Source of the DNA: Bacteroidota bacterium
GTDB taxonomy: Bacteria > Bacteroidota > Bacteroidia > Bacteroidales > WCHB1-69
Reading direction: 5' to 3'
NCBI GenBank assembly: GCA_029570835.1
Contig: JAKPTX010000140.1
Coordinates: forward strand, 1-64,000
DNA: 64,000 nt
Part shown: positions 52,228 through 61,073 of the stretch, in pieces
How positions within the stretch are numbered: position 1 is the first letter of the stretch
How the letters are laid out: every line of letters starts with the position of its first letter
Notes under the pieces: generated by a model
What the model saw: only the letters and a program-made list of their open reading frames with translations
What the model was told of the DNA's origin: nothing
Databases searched by the model: none
Made by a program: the position numbers and the translations under genes

Positions 52228-52941
52228 ATGAAACGACAAATTCCTAACATATTGACCTGTTTTAACTTACTCACAGGAACTGTAGCTATACTGCTGGCGT
52301 TGCGGGATCAGATTGAGATGGCATCTCTTTTATTGATCCTGGCTGCCATTTTTGATTTCTTAGATGGATTTAGTGCACGCTTGCTCAATGCCCAATCTGT
52401 AATTGGACCTGATTTGGATTCGTTGGCTGACCTAGTCTCTTTTGGGGTGGCCCCTGCCATGATCGTCTTAGTTTGGAGTGAGTCTTGTTTTCTCAATTTA
52501 CCTCCCTATTTACAAACCGATTGGATCTATTTTCTTCGGTATATCATTTTCCTGAATCCAATTCTTGCTGCAGTTCGTTTAGCCAAATTCAATCATGATG
52601 AAAGACAAAAAGAGGCTTTTATAGGATTGGCAACACCGGCAAATGCTTTCTTTTTGGGATTTATTCCCTACGCAGCTGAGGAGTTAACTCTTTTAGGAAA
52701 CTATTGGGTTGTATTGAGTGTTACTCTAATATTCTCTCTCCTTTTGGTTGCCAACATCCAAATGTTCTCCTTGAAATTCACCAATTTTAGGTTTAAAGAA
52801 AATCTGATCCGCTACATCTTCTTGTTTCTCAGCCTCATTCTGTTAATCTTATTCCGTTTAGGATCATTCCCGGTGATTATATTAATGTATATTCTGTTGT
52901 CCTTCGGTATCAGAGTATTTCAACCCATAAATAGATCATGA
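52228..52941 (+). CDS. pssA: CDP-diacylglycerol-serine O-phosphatidyltransferase
   Basis: 237 aa; PNILTCFNLLTGTVAILLA, DFLDGFSARLLNAQSVIGPDLDSLADLVSFGVAPA. Confidence 0.94.
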   Translation: MKRQIPNILTCFNLLTGTVAILLALRDQIEMASLLLILAAIFDFLDGFSARLLNAQSVIGPDLDSLADLVSFGVAPAMIVLVWSESCFLNLPPYLQTDWIYFLRYIIFLNPILAAVRLAKFNHDERQKEAFIGLATPANAFFLGFIPYAAEELTLLGNYWVVLSVTLIFSLLLVANIQMFSLKFTNFRFKENLIRYIFLFLSLILLILFRLGSFPVIILMYILLSFGIRVFQPINRS

Positions 52942-53531
52942 TGAAGTACCAATCGATAGCTCTTTTTTGTGGATCATCTGAGGGAAAGGAGCCCATTTAT
53001 GTGCAAGCTGCTCAAGAGTTTGGGCGTGCGTGTGCCCAAAAAGGAATCACCTTGTACTATGGAGGTGCTGCTTTGGGTTTGATGAAATCTGCCGCAGATG
53101 CTTCCCGTGAAGCGGGCGGCCGTGTGGTGGGAATCACCCCCCATTTTTTTTCTAATCGAAGTGTCGTAGATCAAACTATCCTAGATATGCGTGTCGTGGA
53201 ATCCATGAGTGAACGGAAACAAGAGTTTGAAAAATTAGCCGATGCTTTTGTTGTTTTACCCGGAGGATACGGGACCCTGGATGAACTGTTTGAGATAGTA
53301 ACCGATGCACAATTAGGATTGCATCACAAACCCATTGTAATTTTGAATACCGGGGGATATTATAACCATCTGATTCAATTACTGAATCACTTTAATCGAG
53401 AGGGATTTTTGAGAGATTTTCACCATCAACTTCTCTCCTTTGTAGATCAGGTTGATGAGATATTTATTCAGTTGGAACAATATCAAAACAGCAATGACCC
53501 AAAATGGTTAAAAAAAATCAAAAATGAGTAA
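52938..53531 (+). CDS. LOG-family protein (TIGR00730, cytokinin riboside phosphoribohydrolase-like)
   Basis: 197 aa; GGAALGLMKSAADA, MRVVESMSERKQEF, LPGGYGTLDELFEI. Confidence 0.93.
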   Translation: MMKYQSIALFCGSSEGKEPIYVQAAQEFGRACAQKGITLYYGGAALGLMKSAADASREAGGRVVGITPHFFSNRSVVDQTILDMRVVESMSERKQEFEKLADAFVVLPGGYGTLDELFEIVTDAQLGLHHKPIVILNTGGYYNHLIQLLNHFNREGFLRDFHHQLLSFVDQVDEIFIQLEQYQNSNDPKWLKKIKNE

Positions 53532-53537
53532 AACTGC

Positions 53538-55574
53538 ATGATGAAGCGCTCCTATATATTCTTGTTTCTGTCACTAATTTCACTTTTCTCCTTTGCTCAA
53601 GACGACTCTTTACGGAGGGAAACAATTGAAGAGTTTGTCGTTTCAGGGGAAGCTGTCCCCTCTTCCATCTTCTCCATCCAACCTCTACAGTATGTCCCCA
53701 AAAAAAGGATGGAGATCATCTCCTCTTTTCAAATCAGCGAGATCGTCAAGCACTTAGCCGGCACTGTAGTGAAAGATTATGGCGGTATCGGGGGGATGAA
53801 AACAGTCTCAGTACGCGGTATGGGAACGCAACACACCGGTGTAGTGTACAACGGTGTAATCTGGTCTGATGTCCAAAACGGACAGGTCGATATCAGCAAG
53901 TTCGACATGGAATTCACCCGGTCCATTGCACTGACCAACGGTTTATATGATCAGATTTTGGCGCCGGCACGGATGCACTCCTACGCAGCTGTGCTCAACA
54001 TTTACCCCGTACTGCATCAGTTCAGTAAAGATCGCAATAGCACTTTTCGTTTCGGTTTGAACACCGGTTCTTTTTATTTCTTTAATCCTACACTACAGTG
54101 GTCACAAAAAATTGCGCCTTCAAAAACAAAAAAATGGAATGGTAGCGCTGCGATTACCGCATCTTTGATCAGTCTGAGAGGCGATTACCCTTTTCAACTA
54201 CAATATGGAAATATTGGGGATTCTACCTCAATTGAAAGGAGAAAAAACAGTGATCTCTTCTCTTTCCAGACTGAAGGTTCCATGCAGTGGAACAAAAAAG
54301 ACAACAGCGCCTCTTTTTTAATTCATCTTTTTCATTATCAATCTGAAAGAGGGATTCCGGGTGCAGTAATCTGGTACAATCCCACTGCCGATGAACGTTT
54401 GTGGGATGCTACTCAATTTATTCAGGCTCAATACAGCCATTTCTTTAAATCGGGATGGGCATACCGCTCCATATTGAAAGCCAACCATGCTTATACCCGA
54501 TACTTAGATCCCACTTTTCTAAGTAGTGAAGGGAAAATGGATCACCGATACTCCCAAAATGAGTTTTATATGTCGCAGATAGGCTCATACAGAAGCCGTG
54601 CATGGGAGGTAACTATAGCGCAAGATCTGTTTTACAACAACCTGTTTGCTAACATCTTAAATTTTCCTAATCCAATCCGTCTCAACAGCTTAAGTTCGCT
54701 TAATGCCAATTACCGATACAAACAGTTTCATTTCAATGGAACCCTGCTCTACACCTATGTTTACAATCACTCTCAAAAGGCGGAAACTCACCCACCCTAT
54801 AAGAAACTCTCACCTGCATTGGGAATATCATGGCAACCATGGAAGCAACAAAAACTCCACTTGCGTACATTTTACAAAAACATTTACCGACTTCCCACCT
54901 TCAACGACCTCTATTACAGAGAGTTTGGCAATCTGGATTTGGATCCTGAAAATACCCATCAGTGGAATGTCGGCATAACCTATTACACTCCATACTATCG
55001 GGACAGAGGATCGTTCCATATCACTTTGGATGCCTATTACAACATTATTGAAAATAAGATTGTTGCTATTCCAACGCGCAATCTTTTTGTATGGAGTATG
55101 CAAAATTATGGCATTGTCCATGCCAAAGGGATTGATTTGACGCTACAGAATCAATTTCAGTTTAAAAACAACTCAACCCTTTATTTTTCAGGATCTTATA
55201 CCCTTCAGAAAGCGATCGACCTCACCGACCCCGAAAATAAAACTTACGGACACCAACTACCTTACACACCGATTCATTACGGCAGCCTCTCGCTCTCCTA
55301 TCTCTGCAAGATTGGACAGTTCAGCTATAATTTAGTGATGTCGGGGGATCGCTACAGCTCTGCTCAGAATATCCCACAAAATCACTTGAGAGGCTATCAG
55401 GAACAGAGTATCAGTTATGGAAAAGAGTTCCCCTTGAAACTCAAAACTTGCTCCCCCTTTTTAGGATTTAAAATAGAAATGATTAATATAATCGGTACTC
55501 AATATGAGATTATCCGAAACTACCCCATGCCGGGCAGAAGTTTTCGAGGCAAAATCACCTTCCGGTGTGAATAA
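53538..55574 (+). CDS. TonB-dependent receptor (BtuB/FecA-like)
   Basis: 678 aa; signal peptide; plug ISEIVKHLAGTVVKDYGGIGGMKTVSVRGMGTQHTGVVYNGVIWSDVQNGQVDISKF. Confidence 0.88.
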   Translation: MMKRSYIFLFLSLISLFSFAQDDSLRRETIEEFVVSGEAVPSSIFSIQPLQYVPKKRMEIISSFQISEIVKHLAGTVVKDYGGIGGMKTVSVRGMGTQHTGVVYNGVIWSDVQNGQVDISKFDMEFTRSIALTNGLYDQILAPARMHSYAAVLNIYPVLHQFSKDRNSTFRFGLNTGSFYFFNPTLQWSQKIAPSKTKKWNGSAAITASLISLRGDYPFQLQYGNIGDSTSIERRKNSDLFSFQTEGSMQWNKKDNSASFLIHLFHYQSERGIPGAVIWYNPTADERLWDATQFIQAQYSHFFKSGWAYRSILKANHAYTRYLDPTFLSSEGKMDHRYSQNEFYMSQIGSYRSRAWEVTIAQDLFYNNLFANILNFPNPIRLNSLSSLNANYRYKQFHFNGTLLYTYVYNHSQKAETHPPYKKLSPALGISWQPWKQQKLHLRTFYKNIYRLPTFNDLYYREFGNLDLDPENTHQWNVGITYYTPYYRDRGSFHITLDAYYNIIENKIVAIPTRNLFVWSMQNYGIVHAKGIDLTLQNQFQFKNNSTLYFSGSYTLQKAIDLTDPENKTYGHQLPYTPIHYGSLSLSYLCKIGQFSYNLVMSGDRYSSAQNIPQNHLRGYQEQSISYGKEFPLKLKTCSPFLGFKIEMINIIGTQYEIIRNYPMPGRSFRGKITFRCE

Positions 55575-55584
55575 AAAAAATCGT

Positions 55585-55592
55585 ATATTTGT
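55585..55592 (+). promoter_or_regulatory. Candidate -7 box TATATTTG for holB
   Basis: TAnnTTTG match upstream of 55616. Confidence 0.45.
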
Positions 55593-55615
55593 CGGTTGTT
55601 TAAATATGAACAGTT

Positions 55616-56773
55616 ATGTTATTCCAAGATCTATTGTGTGATGAGCGTTTGAAGCAGCAACTGATTGGTATGGTTCAGGAGAAGCGGATCAGTCATGCAC
55701 AACTTTTCCTTTCCTCTCCGGGGGCACACGCTTTTGCGGTGGCCATCGCTTATGCTCAATACCTCTCCTGTGAAAATCCTACAGAATCAGACTCCTGCGG
55801 TGTATGTCCCTCTTGTCTGATGTATGAAAAGCTCACTCATCCGGATATGCACCTGATCTTTCCCAATACGACTACCAAAACCGTTAGTAAAGATCCTGAT
55901 TCCGAACTGTTAGCCGCACCATTCCGTGAGTTTGTATTGGAAAACAACTATCATATTGATATCGACGACTGGATTGCATTTTGCGAATCAGGTAATAAGC
56001 AACTCACCATCAACAACCGCGACTGTTCCAATATCCTGAGACACAACAGCACCCGTTCCTATAGCGGTGGCTATAAAGTATTTATTTTGTGGTGTGCCGA
56101 TCGCCTGTATCACACTGCGGCGCCTAAGCTGTTAAAAACCTTGGAAGAACCGGAACCCAACACACTGTTCATCCTGATTACAGAGGAGTATGAGAAGATA
56201 TTAAGTACGATTTTATCCAGAACACAACTGGTTAAGATCCCCCCTATCCATAAAGAAACCATAGCCAAACAACTGATTATCGATTTCAGCATCTCTGAAC
56301 AAAGAGCTCAGGATATAGCAAATATTTCTGAAGGAGATTATCGGAGAGCCCGTTCATTGGTACAAGATCAGGTCCTCTTGAATGAAAATTTAAATTATTT
56401 CTTAACCTTTTTTAGCAGCGTTGTTGCCTTAGCACAGAAAAGAGCGAGTGATCAGATCAAGTATAACGAAGTAACTGAAATGATTCGGGAGTTAGGGAAT
56501 CAAGGACGAGAACGCTCAAAAAGTTTCCTCAAGTATATGCTGCAATCATTCCGCAATATTCTGATGCTGAATGTCGGCAATAAGGAGGGGGTCATCACAA
56601 CGGCAAAAGAATTGAAGGAGTTTGAAACATTTCAATCTTACATCACAGTCAGAAACTCCGGAAAGATACTGGATGAGTGCAATAAAGCGATCTATCACAT
56701 CGAAAGGAATGTAAGCTACAATCTCGTTTTTAACGATTTGTACTTCACTTTGAGTCAGTTGGTAACCCCTTAG
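55616..56773 (+). CDS. holB: DNA polymerase III delta' subunit-like protein
   Basis: 385 aa; SHAQLFLSSPGAHAFAVAIAYAQYLSCEN, CGVCPSCLMYEKLTHPDMHLIFP, APKLLKTLEEPEPNTLFILITE. Confidence 0.88.
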   Translation: MLFQDLLCDERLKQQLIGMVQEKRISHAQLFLSSPGAHAFAVAIAYAQYLSCENPTESDSCGVCPSCLMYEKLTHPDMHLIFPNTTTKTVSKDPDSELLAAPFREFVLENNYHIDIDDWIAFCESGNKQLTINNRDCSNILRHNSTRSYSGGYKVFILWCADRLYHTAAPKLLKTLEEPEPNTLFILITEEYEKILSTILSRTQLVKIPPIHKETIAKQLIIDFSISEQRAQDIANISEGDYRRARSLVQDQVLLNENLNYFLTFFSSVVALAQKRASDQIKYNEVTEMIRELGNQGRERSKSFLKYMLQSFRNILMLNVGNKEGVITTAKELKEFETFQSYITVRNSGKILDECNKAIYHIERNVSYNLVFNDLYFTLSQLVTP

Positions 56774-58292
56774 TTTCTTTCTCCCGGGGCATCGGATCCT
56801 TAAAAATATCCTCAATCGATTTAGGTCGATAAAAATCTAAAAAGCGGAAATCCTTCAAAAAGCGATCATCCCACGGCAATTCTTTGTCTGCATAGATCTT
56901 CCCATCCGGGGCGTTATAAAAGAGGATCTGAGCTATTTTATTATCTTCAAATATCAACACCATCTCCGAAGTAAACGAGACATTGATTCCAATCAACGCC
57001 GTATCCTCATCCAGAATATAGTAGATGGCTTCTGCATTATTGATCACATCGACTCGTTCCAGTTGTTTTTCAGTAATATACCCGACTACCGTTGCCCCTT
57101 TTATCTGGTTAAACTCCGTATTTTCAAAAAGAGCGGTTAATATAAATCCGGACTTAAGCAGATCCAGTCGTGTATGAATGGAATCCAAAATAGTAAAACG
57201 GATGGTGTCGGCAGTCAGCTGATTTTCTCCGGACCAAATCACCGGATTATAATACATTGTCAAAATTGAGTCGGGTACAATATAGGCCATAGAGTCACAA
57301 GCTCCCTGCAGGTCTACACCAAAAAACTTCACCTTATTGAATGCATGCATCTCAATCGGATTTTGAAGCGTATCGATGATCATCCGCAATGTATCCCCGT
57401 GGACGTAAAGAGAATCCCCATCGCTGATTAAAATCAACATCGCCCTGTCGGTTACCCAGGAAAGACCACCACTCTCACTGTATTCCACATACTCCCCTTT
57501 CACAATATATCCTTGAGAGGTGTCCGCCATCGTTACATCCCCTTTTCCAATCCCAAATTCAATATTCTTATCATAAAAAAGGGTATCACCGGTCAATATC
57601 TGATTTTCGTTATAGAACTCGACACTATCTATCAGATTAGCCTGGTCATTATGCGTATCATACCAGCCGGAATGAGTAATGATCCGGTTCTTTTCCGAAA
57701 CCAATTCCGTTCTGGATATAAAGTAAACAATCTTATCTTCAGTGTGATAGCTGAGTGAATCACATTTCATAGTATAAGAATCGTTGACTAACGTAACATC
57801 CCCGTACAGAAAAACCATTTTAGTTTTAGTGTAATAATACCCTTGATCACTGGTCAAAGTATCTTTTTGAGTGATCATTTTCCCCCAGACCGGGTAGTAG
57901 CCCACATCCAGTTCACTATCATATTTCAGAATATTAGTGTACAGTGCAGACTGGTTATCTTTCAGAATTACATTACCGGAGATATTACTCAATTTTGTAT
58001 TTCCTTCATACACAACCTGATCGCCGTATAGAGTTACGGAGTCATTGATATGGATCCGTACCGGACTCCCAAACGCAATCAGATAGTTTTCACGAGGATA
58101 ATTGTAAGCACTATCGCAATAGCCGATTGTATTATCATGTTTAAAGACCACATTGCCCACCAACTTCTCAATTCCGGGAAAGCTTTCATCATCATGGTAG
58201 GCCCAATCCGCCCGATACACAATCTTTTTTTGTGCGGTAACTCCCAAAGAGAAGAGCAACAGAAACCCTATCAACAGCCATCTCAACCTCAT
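56745..58292 (-). CDS. OstA/LptA-like organic solvent tolerance family protein
   Basis: 515 aa; repeated beta-strand units (NTIGYCDSAYNYPRENYLIAFGSPVRIHINDSVTLYGDQVVYEGNTKLSNISGNVIL). Confidence 0.8.
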   Translation of the reverse strand: MRLRWLLIGFLLLFSLGVTAQKKIVYRADWAYHDDESFPGIEKLVGNVVFKHDNTIGYCDSAYNYPRENYLIAFGSPVRIHINDSVTLYGDQVVYEGNTKLSNISGNVILKDNQSALYTNILKYDSELDVGYYPVWGKMITQKDTLTSDQGYYYTKTKMVFLYGDVTLVNDSYTMKCDSLSYHTEDKIVYFISRTELVSEKNRIITHSGWYDTHNDQANLIDSVEFYNENQILTGDTLFYDKNIEFGIGKGDVTMADTSQGYIVKGEYVEYSESGGLSWVTDRAMLILISDGDSLYVHGDTLRMIIDTLQNPIEMHAFNKVKFFGVDLQGACDSMAYIVPDSILTMYYNPVIWSGENQLTADTIRFTILDSIHTRLDLLKSGFILTALFENTEFNQIKGATVVGYITEKQLERVDVINNAEAIYYILDEDTALIGINVSFTSEMVLIFEDNKIAQILFYNAPDGKIYADKELPWDDRFLKDFRFLDFYRPKSIEDIFKDPMPREKETKGLPTDSK

Positions 58293-58295
58293 ACT

Positions 58296-58958
58296 TTACT
58301 CTTCTGTAGTTTCGGTACTGCTCACAATCCGATCTTCATGAAATTGAATCACCTTTTCCACAGTTCCATCCGGATTATAGTAAGTTTCCGGTCCCTCCTT
58401 AACCCCTTTAGAGTAAGTCGTAACCCTGGCTTTTACACCATTATGATCGTAGGCAATCTGCTCTCCACTTCCCCCGGTGAAATGCGCTTCACCCATCAAA
58501 AAACCTCTTTCGTCATAAAAGAGCCACTCCCCTTCCTGCAAGTCATCTTTGTAAGCGCCTTTAGACAAAAGCACCCCATTCTCATGCCATGTACTGTGAG
58601 GACCCTCCTTAATGCCATTTTTATAGGTAGTTTCCGTAAGGATTTGTCCCTTCTGAGTATAACTTCTTTCAACCCCATCCAATACATCACGATTATAGTT
58701 AGCTTCATACTCAATATTGCCATTGAAATAAAAACGCTTAAAGGAACCATGTTTTTGTCCACGAACCATGTATGCTTCCATAATCACCGTGCCGTAATTC
58801 TTATTAAAGTACTTGGTAATCCCATGTTCCTTTCCATTTCGATAGTGTGTTTCCGACTTCAGCAGCCCGTTGGGATAATATTCATACTTCGTCTTAGTAC
58901 ACGAAGTAACTAATAACGAAATAGTTAACACAAAAAATAACAATCTCACCGCTCTCAT
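58296..58958 (-). CDS. MORN-repeat (YwqK-like) lipoprotein
   Basis: 220 aa; TSCTKTKYEYYPNGLLKSETHYRNGKEHG...GNIEYEANYNRDVLDGVERSYTQKGQILTETTYKNGIKEG. Confidence 0.85.
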   Translation of the reverse strand: MRAVRLLFFVLTISLLVTSCTKTKYEYYPNGLLKSETHYRNGKEHGITKYFNKNYGTVIMEAYMVRGQKHGSFKRFYFNGNIEYEANYNRDVLDGVERSYTQKGQILTETTYKNGIKEGPHSTWHENGVLLSKGAYKDDLQEGEWLFYDERGFLMGEAHFTGGSGEQIAYDHNGVKARVTTYSKGVKEGPETYYNPDGTVEKVIQFHEDRIVSSTETTEE

Positions 58959-59045
58959 AATTTCTCTTTAAATGAACCTGTAAAAATATAAAATTTTTCG
59001 ACACCCTCCCCCGAGAATTTTGCAAAGCCCTTTTTTGAAGGTGGA

Positions 59046-59098
59046 AATCGGAAGGCGGAAGGCGGAGGGCGGAATGATTTCGGATTTCGGATTTCGGA
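59046..59098. repeat. GGAAGGCGG plus ATTTCGG heptad repeats, island 3
   Basis: tcggaaggcggaaggcggagggcggaatgatttcggatttcggatttcgga. Confidence 0.85.
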
Positions 59099-59124
59099 AT
59101 GGCATAAATCACGTTTTATGTCAG

Positions 59125-59144
59125 AGACGCAAAGCATTGCGTCT
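59125..59144. repeat. Extragenic hairpin AGACGCAA-agca-TTGCGTCT
   Basis: 8-bp perfect stem, 4-nt loop. Confidence 0.85.
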
Positions 59145-59169
59145 TTACAGCCGCGTTCAATTTTAATTT

Positions 59170-59340
59170 AAACCCCGTAATTCGTAATTGGATTTCATTC
59201 CGCCTTCCGATTTCCGCCTTCCGCCTTTACTTCTTTTTTCTTCTTTTTGGAATAAAAAAAAACAGGGGGCAGGTAAAGCATCCCTTTTGGGTCATTTCGT
59301 TTCCCCACTCTGGAAAATTTTTCATTTATGGAATGTGTGC
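59170..59340 (+). repeat. Composite intergenic element, copy C
   Basis: CCGCCTTCCGATTTCCGCCTTCCGCCTTT...TTCTTCTTTTTGGAATAAAA, GGGGGCAG (59265-59272), 30-nt spacer, CCCCACTC (59303-59310), TGGAAAATTTTTC. Confidence 0.75.
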
Positions 59341-59355
59341 CTTCGAGAGGCATAC
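59335..59355. repeat. Hairpin GTGTGCCT-tcgag-AGGCATAC
   Basis: 8-bp stem with one G-U. Confidence 0.7.
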
Positions 59356-59373
59356 GGATCGGTTTGTGTTAAC

Positions 59374-59402
59374 TCGGGGTGCGACTTGAAGTCGCGCCCC
59401 GA
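59374..59402. repeat. Extragenic palindrome TCGGGGTGCGACTTGAAGTCGCGCCCCGA
   Basis: Near-perfect palindrome, about 14 paired positions with one G-U. Confidence 0.85.
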
Positions 59403-59439
59403 ATACAGACTTACCCATCTCGTAATCCTTAATTATTAC

Positions 59440-59590
59440 TACATATCTAAGACGGAAAACATTGCCGAGTGGGGAAATAGAATATCAAAAGAGCAACACC
59501 CATTCTGCCCCCCCAATTATTTAAAATACCAAATAAGAAATTAGAATATGAAATCAAGGCGTAAGTTGAAGGCGAAAGGCGAAATAATTC
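59440..59590 (-). repeat. Composite intergenic element, copy D (inverted relative to copy C)
   Basis: Minus orientation: GGGGGGCAG (59505-59513), 30-nt spacer, CCCCACTC (59467-59474), GGCAATGTTTTCC, GATATGTAGTAATAATTA. Confidence 0.7.
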
Positions 59591-59625
59591 TAATTGAAAG
59601 ATTCCGAAAATCCGAAATTTTTCTA

Positions 59626-59633
59626 TATCTTTG
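59626..59633 (+). promoter_or_regulatory. Candidate -7 box TATCTTTG for the MlaD gene
   Basis: TAnnTTTG match upstream of 59657. Confidence 0.5.
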
Positions 59634-59656
59634 TCGATTAAATTATTCGTGGTTCA

Positions 59657-60634
59657 ATGGAAGAACAAAAGAAAAACAAAAGAGGTTGGCGTGCTATTTT
59701 TCGAAAAAGTAAAAAGGCGATTATGGTGGCTTTAATGGGTATTGCAGCACTTGTAATTTTCTATGCCGGAGCTAATTTCCTTAAAGGATCTAAATTATTT
59801 AGCAGTAATAAAAAGCTATATGCTATTTTTGACAATGCTGCCGGATTGCCTCAGGGAACACCGGTAATGTATAACGGGTTTAAAATCGGGAAAGTGATGA
59901 CAGTTTCATTGACTTCCGATATACCCGCACGGGTTTGTGCTGAAATTGCAATCAATGAAAAAATCGATATTCCTAAGGATTCCCACTTTGAGTTGAGTAC
60001 TAAAGATATGCTGGGAGGATTGGTGATTCACTTACGGCTGGGTGAAGCAAAACAACCGGCAAAAAATAAAGATACCTTACAATCATTCTTGATTCCGGCG
60101 TTTACGGACGGACTGGGTGACATGATGGTTCAACTCAGTTCGATTATGACCTCTGTGGACTCGATTGCATTGGAATTGAAAGGCATCGTGAGCTCAAAAG
60201 AGGGTTCCTCTTCTTTGAAAATCATTTTTGACAATTTGGAAAACTCTACTACTGAATTGAACCAATTGATGAGCCAAAACAGAGCCAAATTCGGAAATAT
60301 TGTGGATAACCTGAATCAGCTGACCACTACATTGAATGAGGAAACGCCTCAACTGCAATCGATTATCGATAATTTTGACCAGATCTCCGACGATATCGCC
60401 AAAGCGGATGTTGCCAAGGTGATCCTCGAAGCCAATCAAACCATAGAACAACTCTCTTTGATTGTGGAAAAGATTCAAAAGGGGGAAGGAGATATCGGCA
60501 AATTGGTCAACAATGAAGAACTTTACAATAACTTAGCTCTTACTACGGAAAATCTCAATAAACTACTGATCGACATTAAAGAGAACCCCGACAGATATAT
60601 TCATGTATCGGTTTTTGGTAAGAAAAAGAAATAA
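59657..60634 (+). CDS. MlaD/Mce-family lipid transport protein
   Basis: 325 aa; N-terminal TM; LYAIFDNAAGLPQGTPVMYNGFKIGKVMTVSLT; C-terminal coiled coil. Confidence 0.9.
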   Translation: MEEQKKNKRGWRAIFRKSKKAIMVALMGIAALVIFYAGANFLKGSKLFSSNKKLYAIFDNAAGLPQGTPVMYNGFKIGKVMTVSLTSDIPARVCAEIAINEKIDIPKDSHFELSTKDMLGGLVIHLRLGEAKQPAKNKDTLQSFLIPAFTDGLGDMMVQLSSIMTSVDSIALELKGIVSSKEGSSSLKIIFDNLENSTTELNQLMSQNRAKFGNIVDNLNQLTTTLNEETPQLQSIIDNFDQISDDIAKADVAKVILEANQTIEQLSLIVEKIQKGEGDIGKLVNNEELYNNLALTTENLNKLLIDIKENPDRYIHVSVFGKKKK

Positions 60635-60671
60635 TTTCTTCCATAAATCATCAAAACTATAAAATTGAAGA

Positions 60672-61061
60672 ATGGAAATTAGCGGAAAATTGTTAATGAA
60701 ACTGCCCCTCCAATCCGGAGTGGGGAAAACCGGAAATGCTTGGAAAAAGCAGGAATTTGTAATTGAAACTCAGGAAGCATACCCCAAAAAAGTGTGTATT
60801 CAACTTTGGGGAGATAAAGTTGACGATCTGGATCCGATTCAAATTGGAGATGTGATTACCGTCTCCATCAATGTTGAATCGCGTGAATTTAACGGCAAGT
60901 GGTACACCGATGTGAGAGCGTGGAAAATCGAACGTGCCGGTGGTGAAACAGCAGCACCGGGCTACACGCAACCTGAATCTGCTCCCTCCTACCCTGAAGA
61001 TTCCCTTCCCGATGCATCAGGAACCTTTAGTGATGAGTCGTACGACTCTTTACCCTTTTAA
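60672..61061 (+). CDS. DUF3127 protein
   Basis: 129 aa; MEISGKLLMKLPLQSGVGKTGNAWKKQEFVIETQEAYPKKVCIQLWGDKVD; acidic C-terminus. Confidence 0.85.
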   Translation: MEISGKLLMKLPLQSGVGKTGNAWKKQEFVIETQEAYPKKVCIQLWGDKVDDLDPIQIGDVITVSINVESREFNGKWYTDVRAWKIERAGGETAAPGYTQPESAPSYPEDSLPDASGTFSDESYDSLPF

Positions 61062-61073
61062 TAAAGTTCGATC

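Noticed and set aside
53142-53152. Poly-C/poly-T run (ccccccattttttt) in the LOG-family gene as a phase switch
   Set aside because: Only six C, encodes normal T-P-H-F-F residues in a housekeeping enzyme; weak candidate compared with the G9 tract.
58050-58913. 287-aa + strand ORF
   Set aside because: Fully antisense to the OstA-like and MORN genes, which have clear family signatures; composition looks like reverse-frame read-through.
58894-59137. Two minus ORFs (MIYAIPKSEIRNHSALRLPPSDF..., MLCVSDIKRDLCHSEIRNPKSFRPPPSAF...)
   Set aside because: Same repeat-derived peptides in two frames; not credible proteins.
59188-59544. 118-aa + ORF across elements C and D
   Set aside because: Built from intergenic repeats and hairpins; no protein-like signature.
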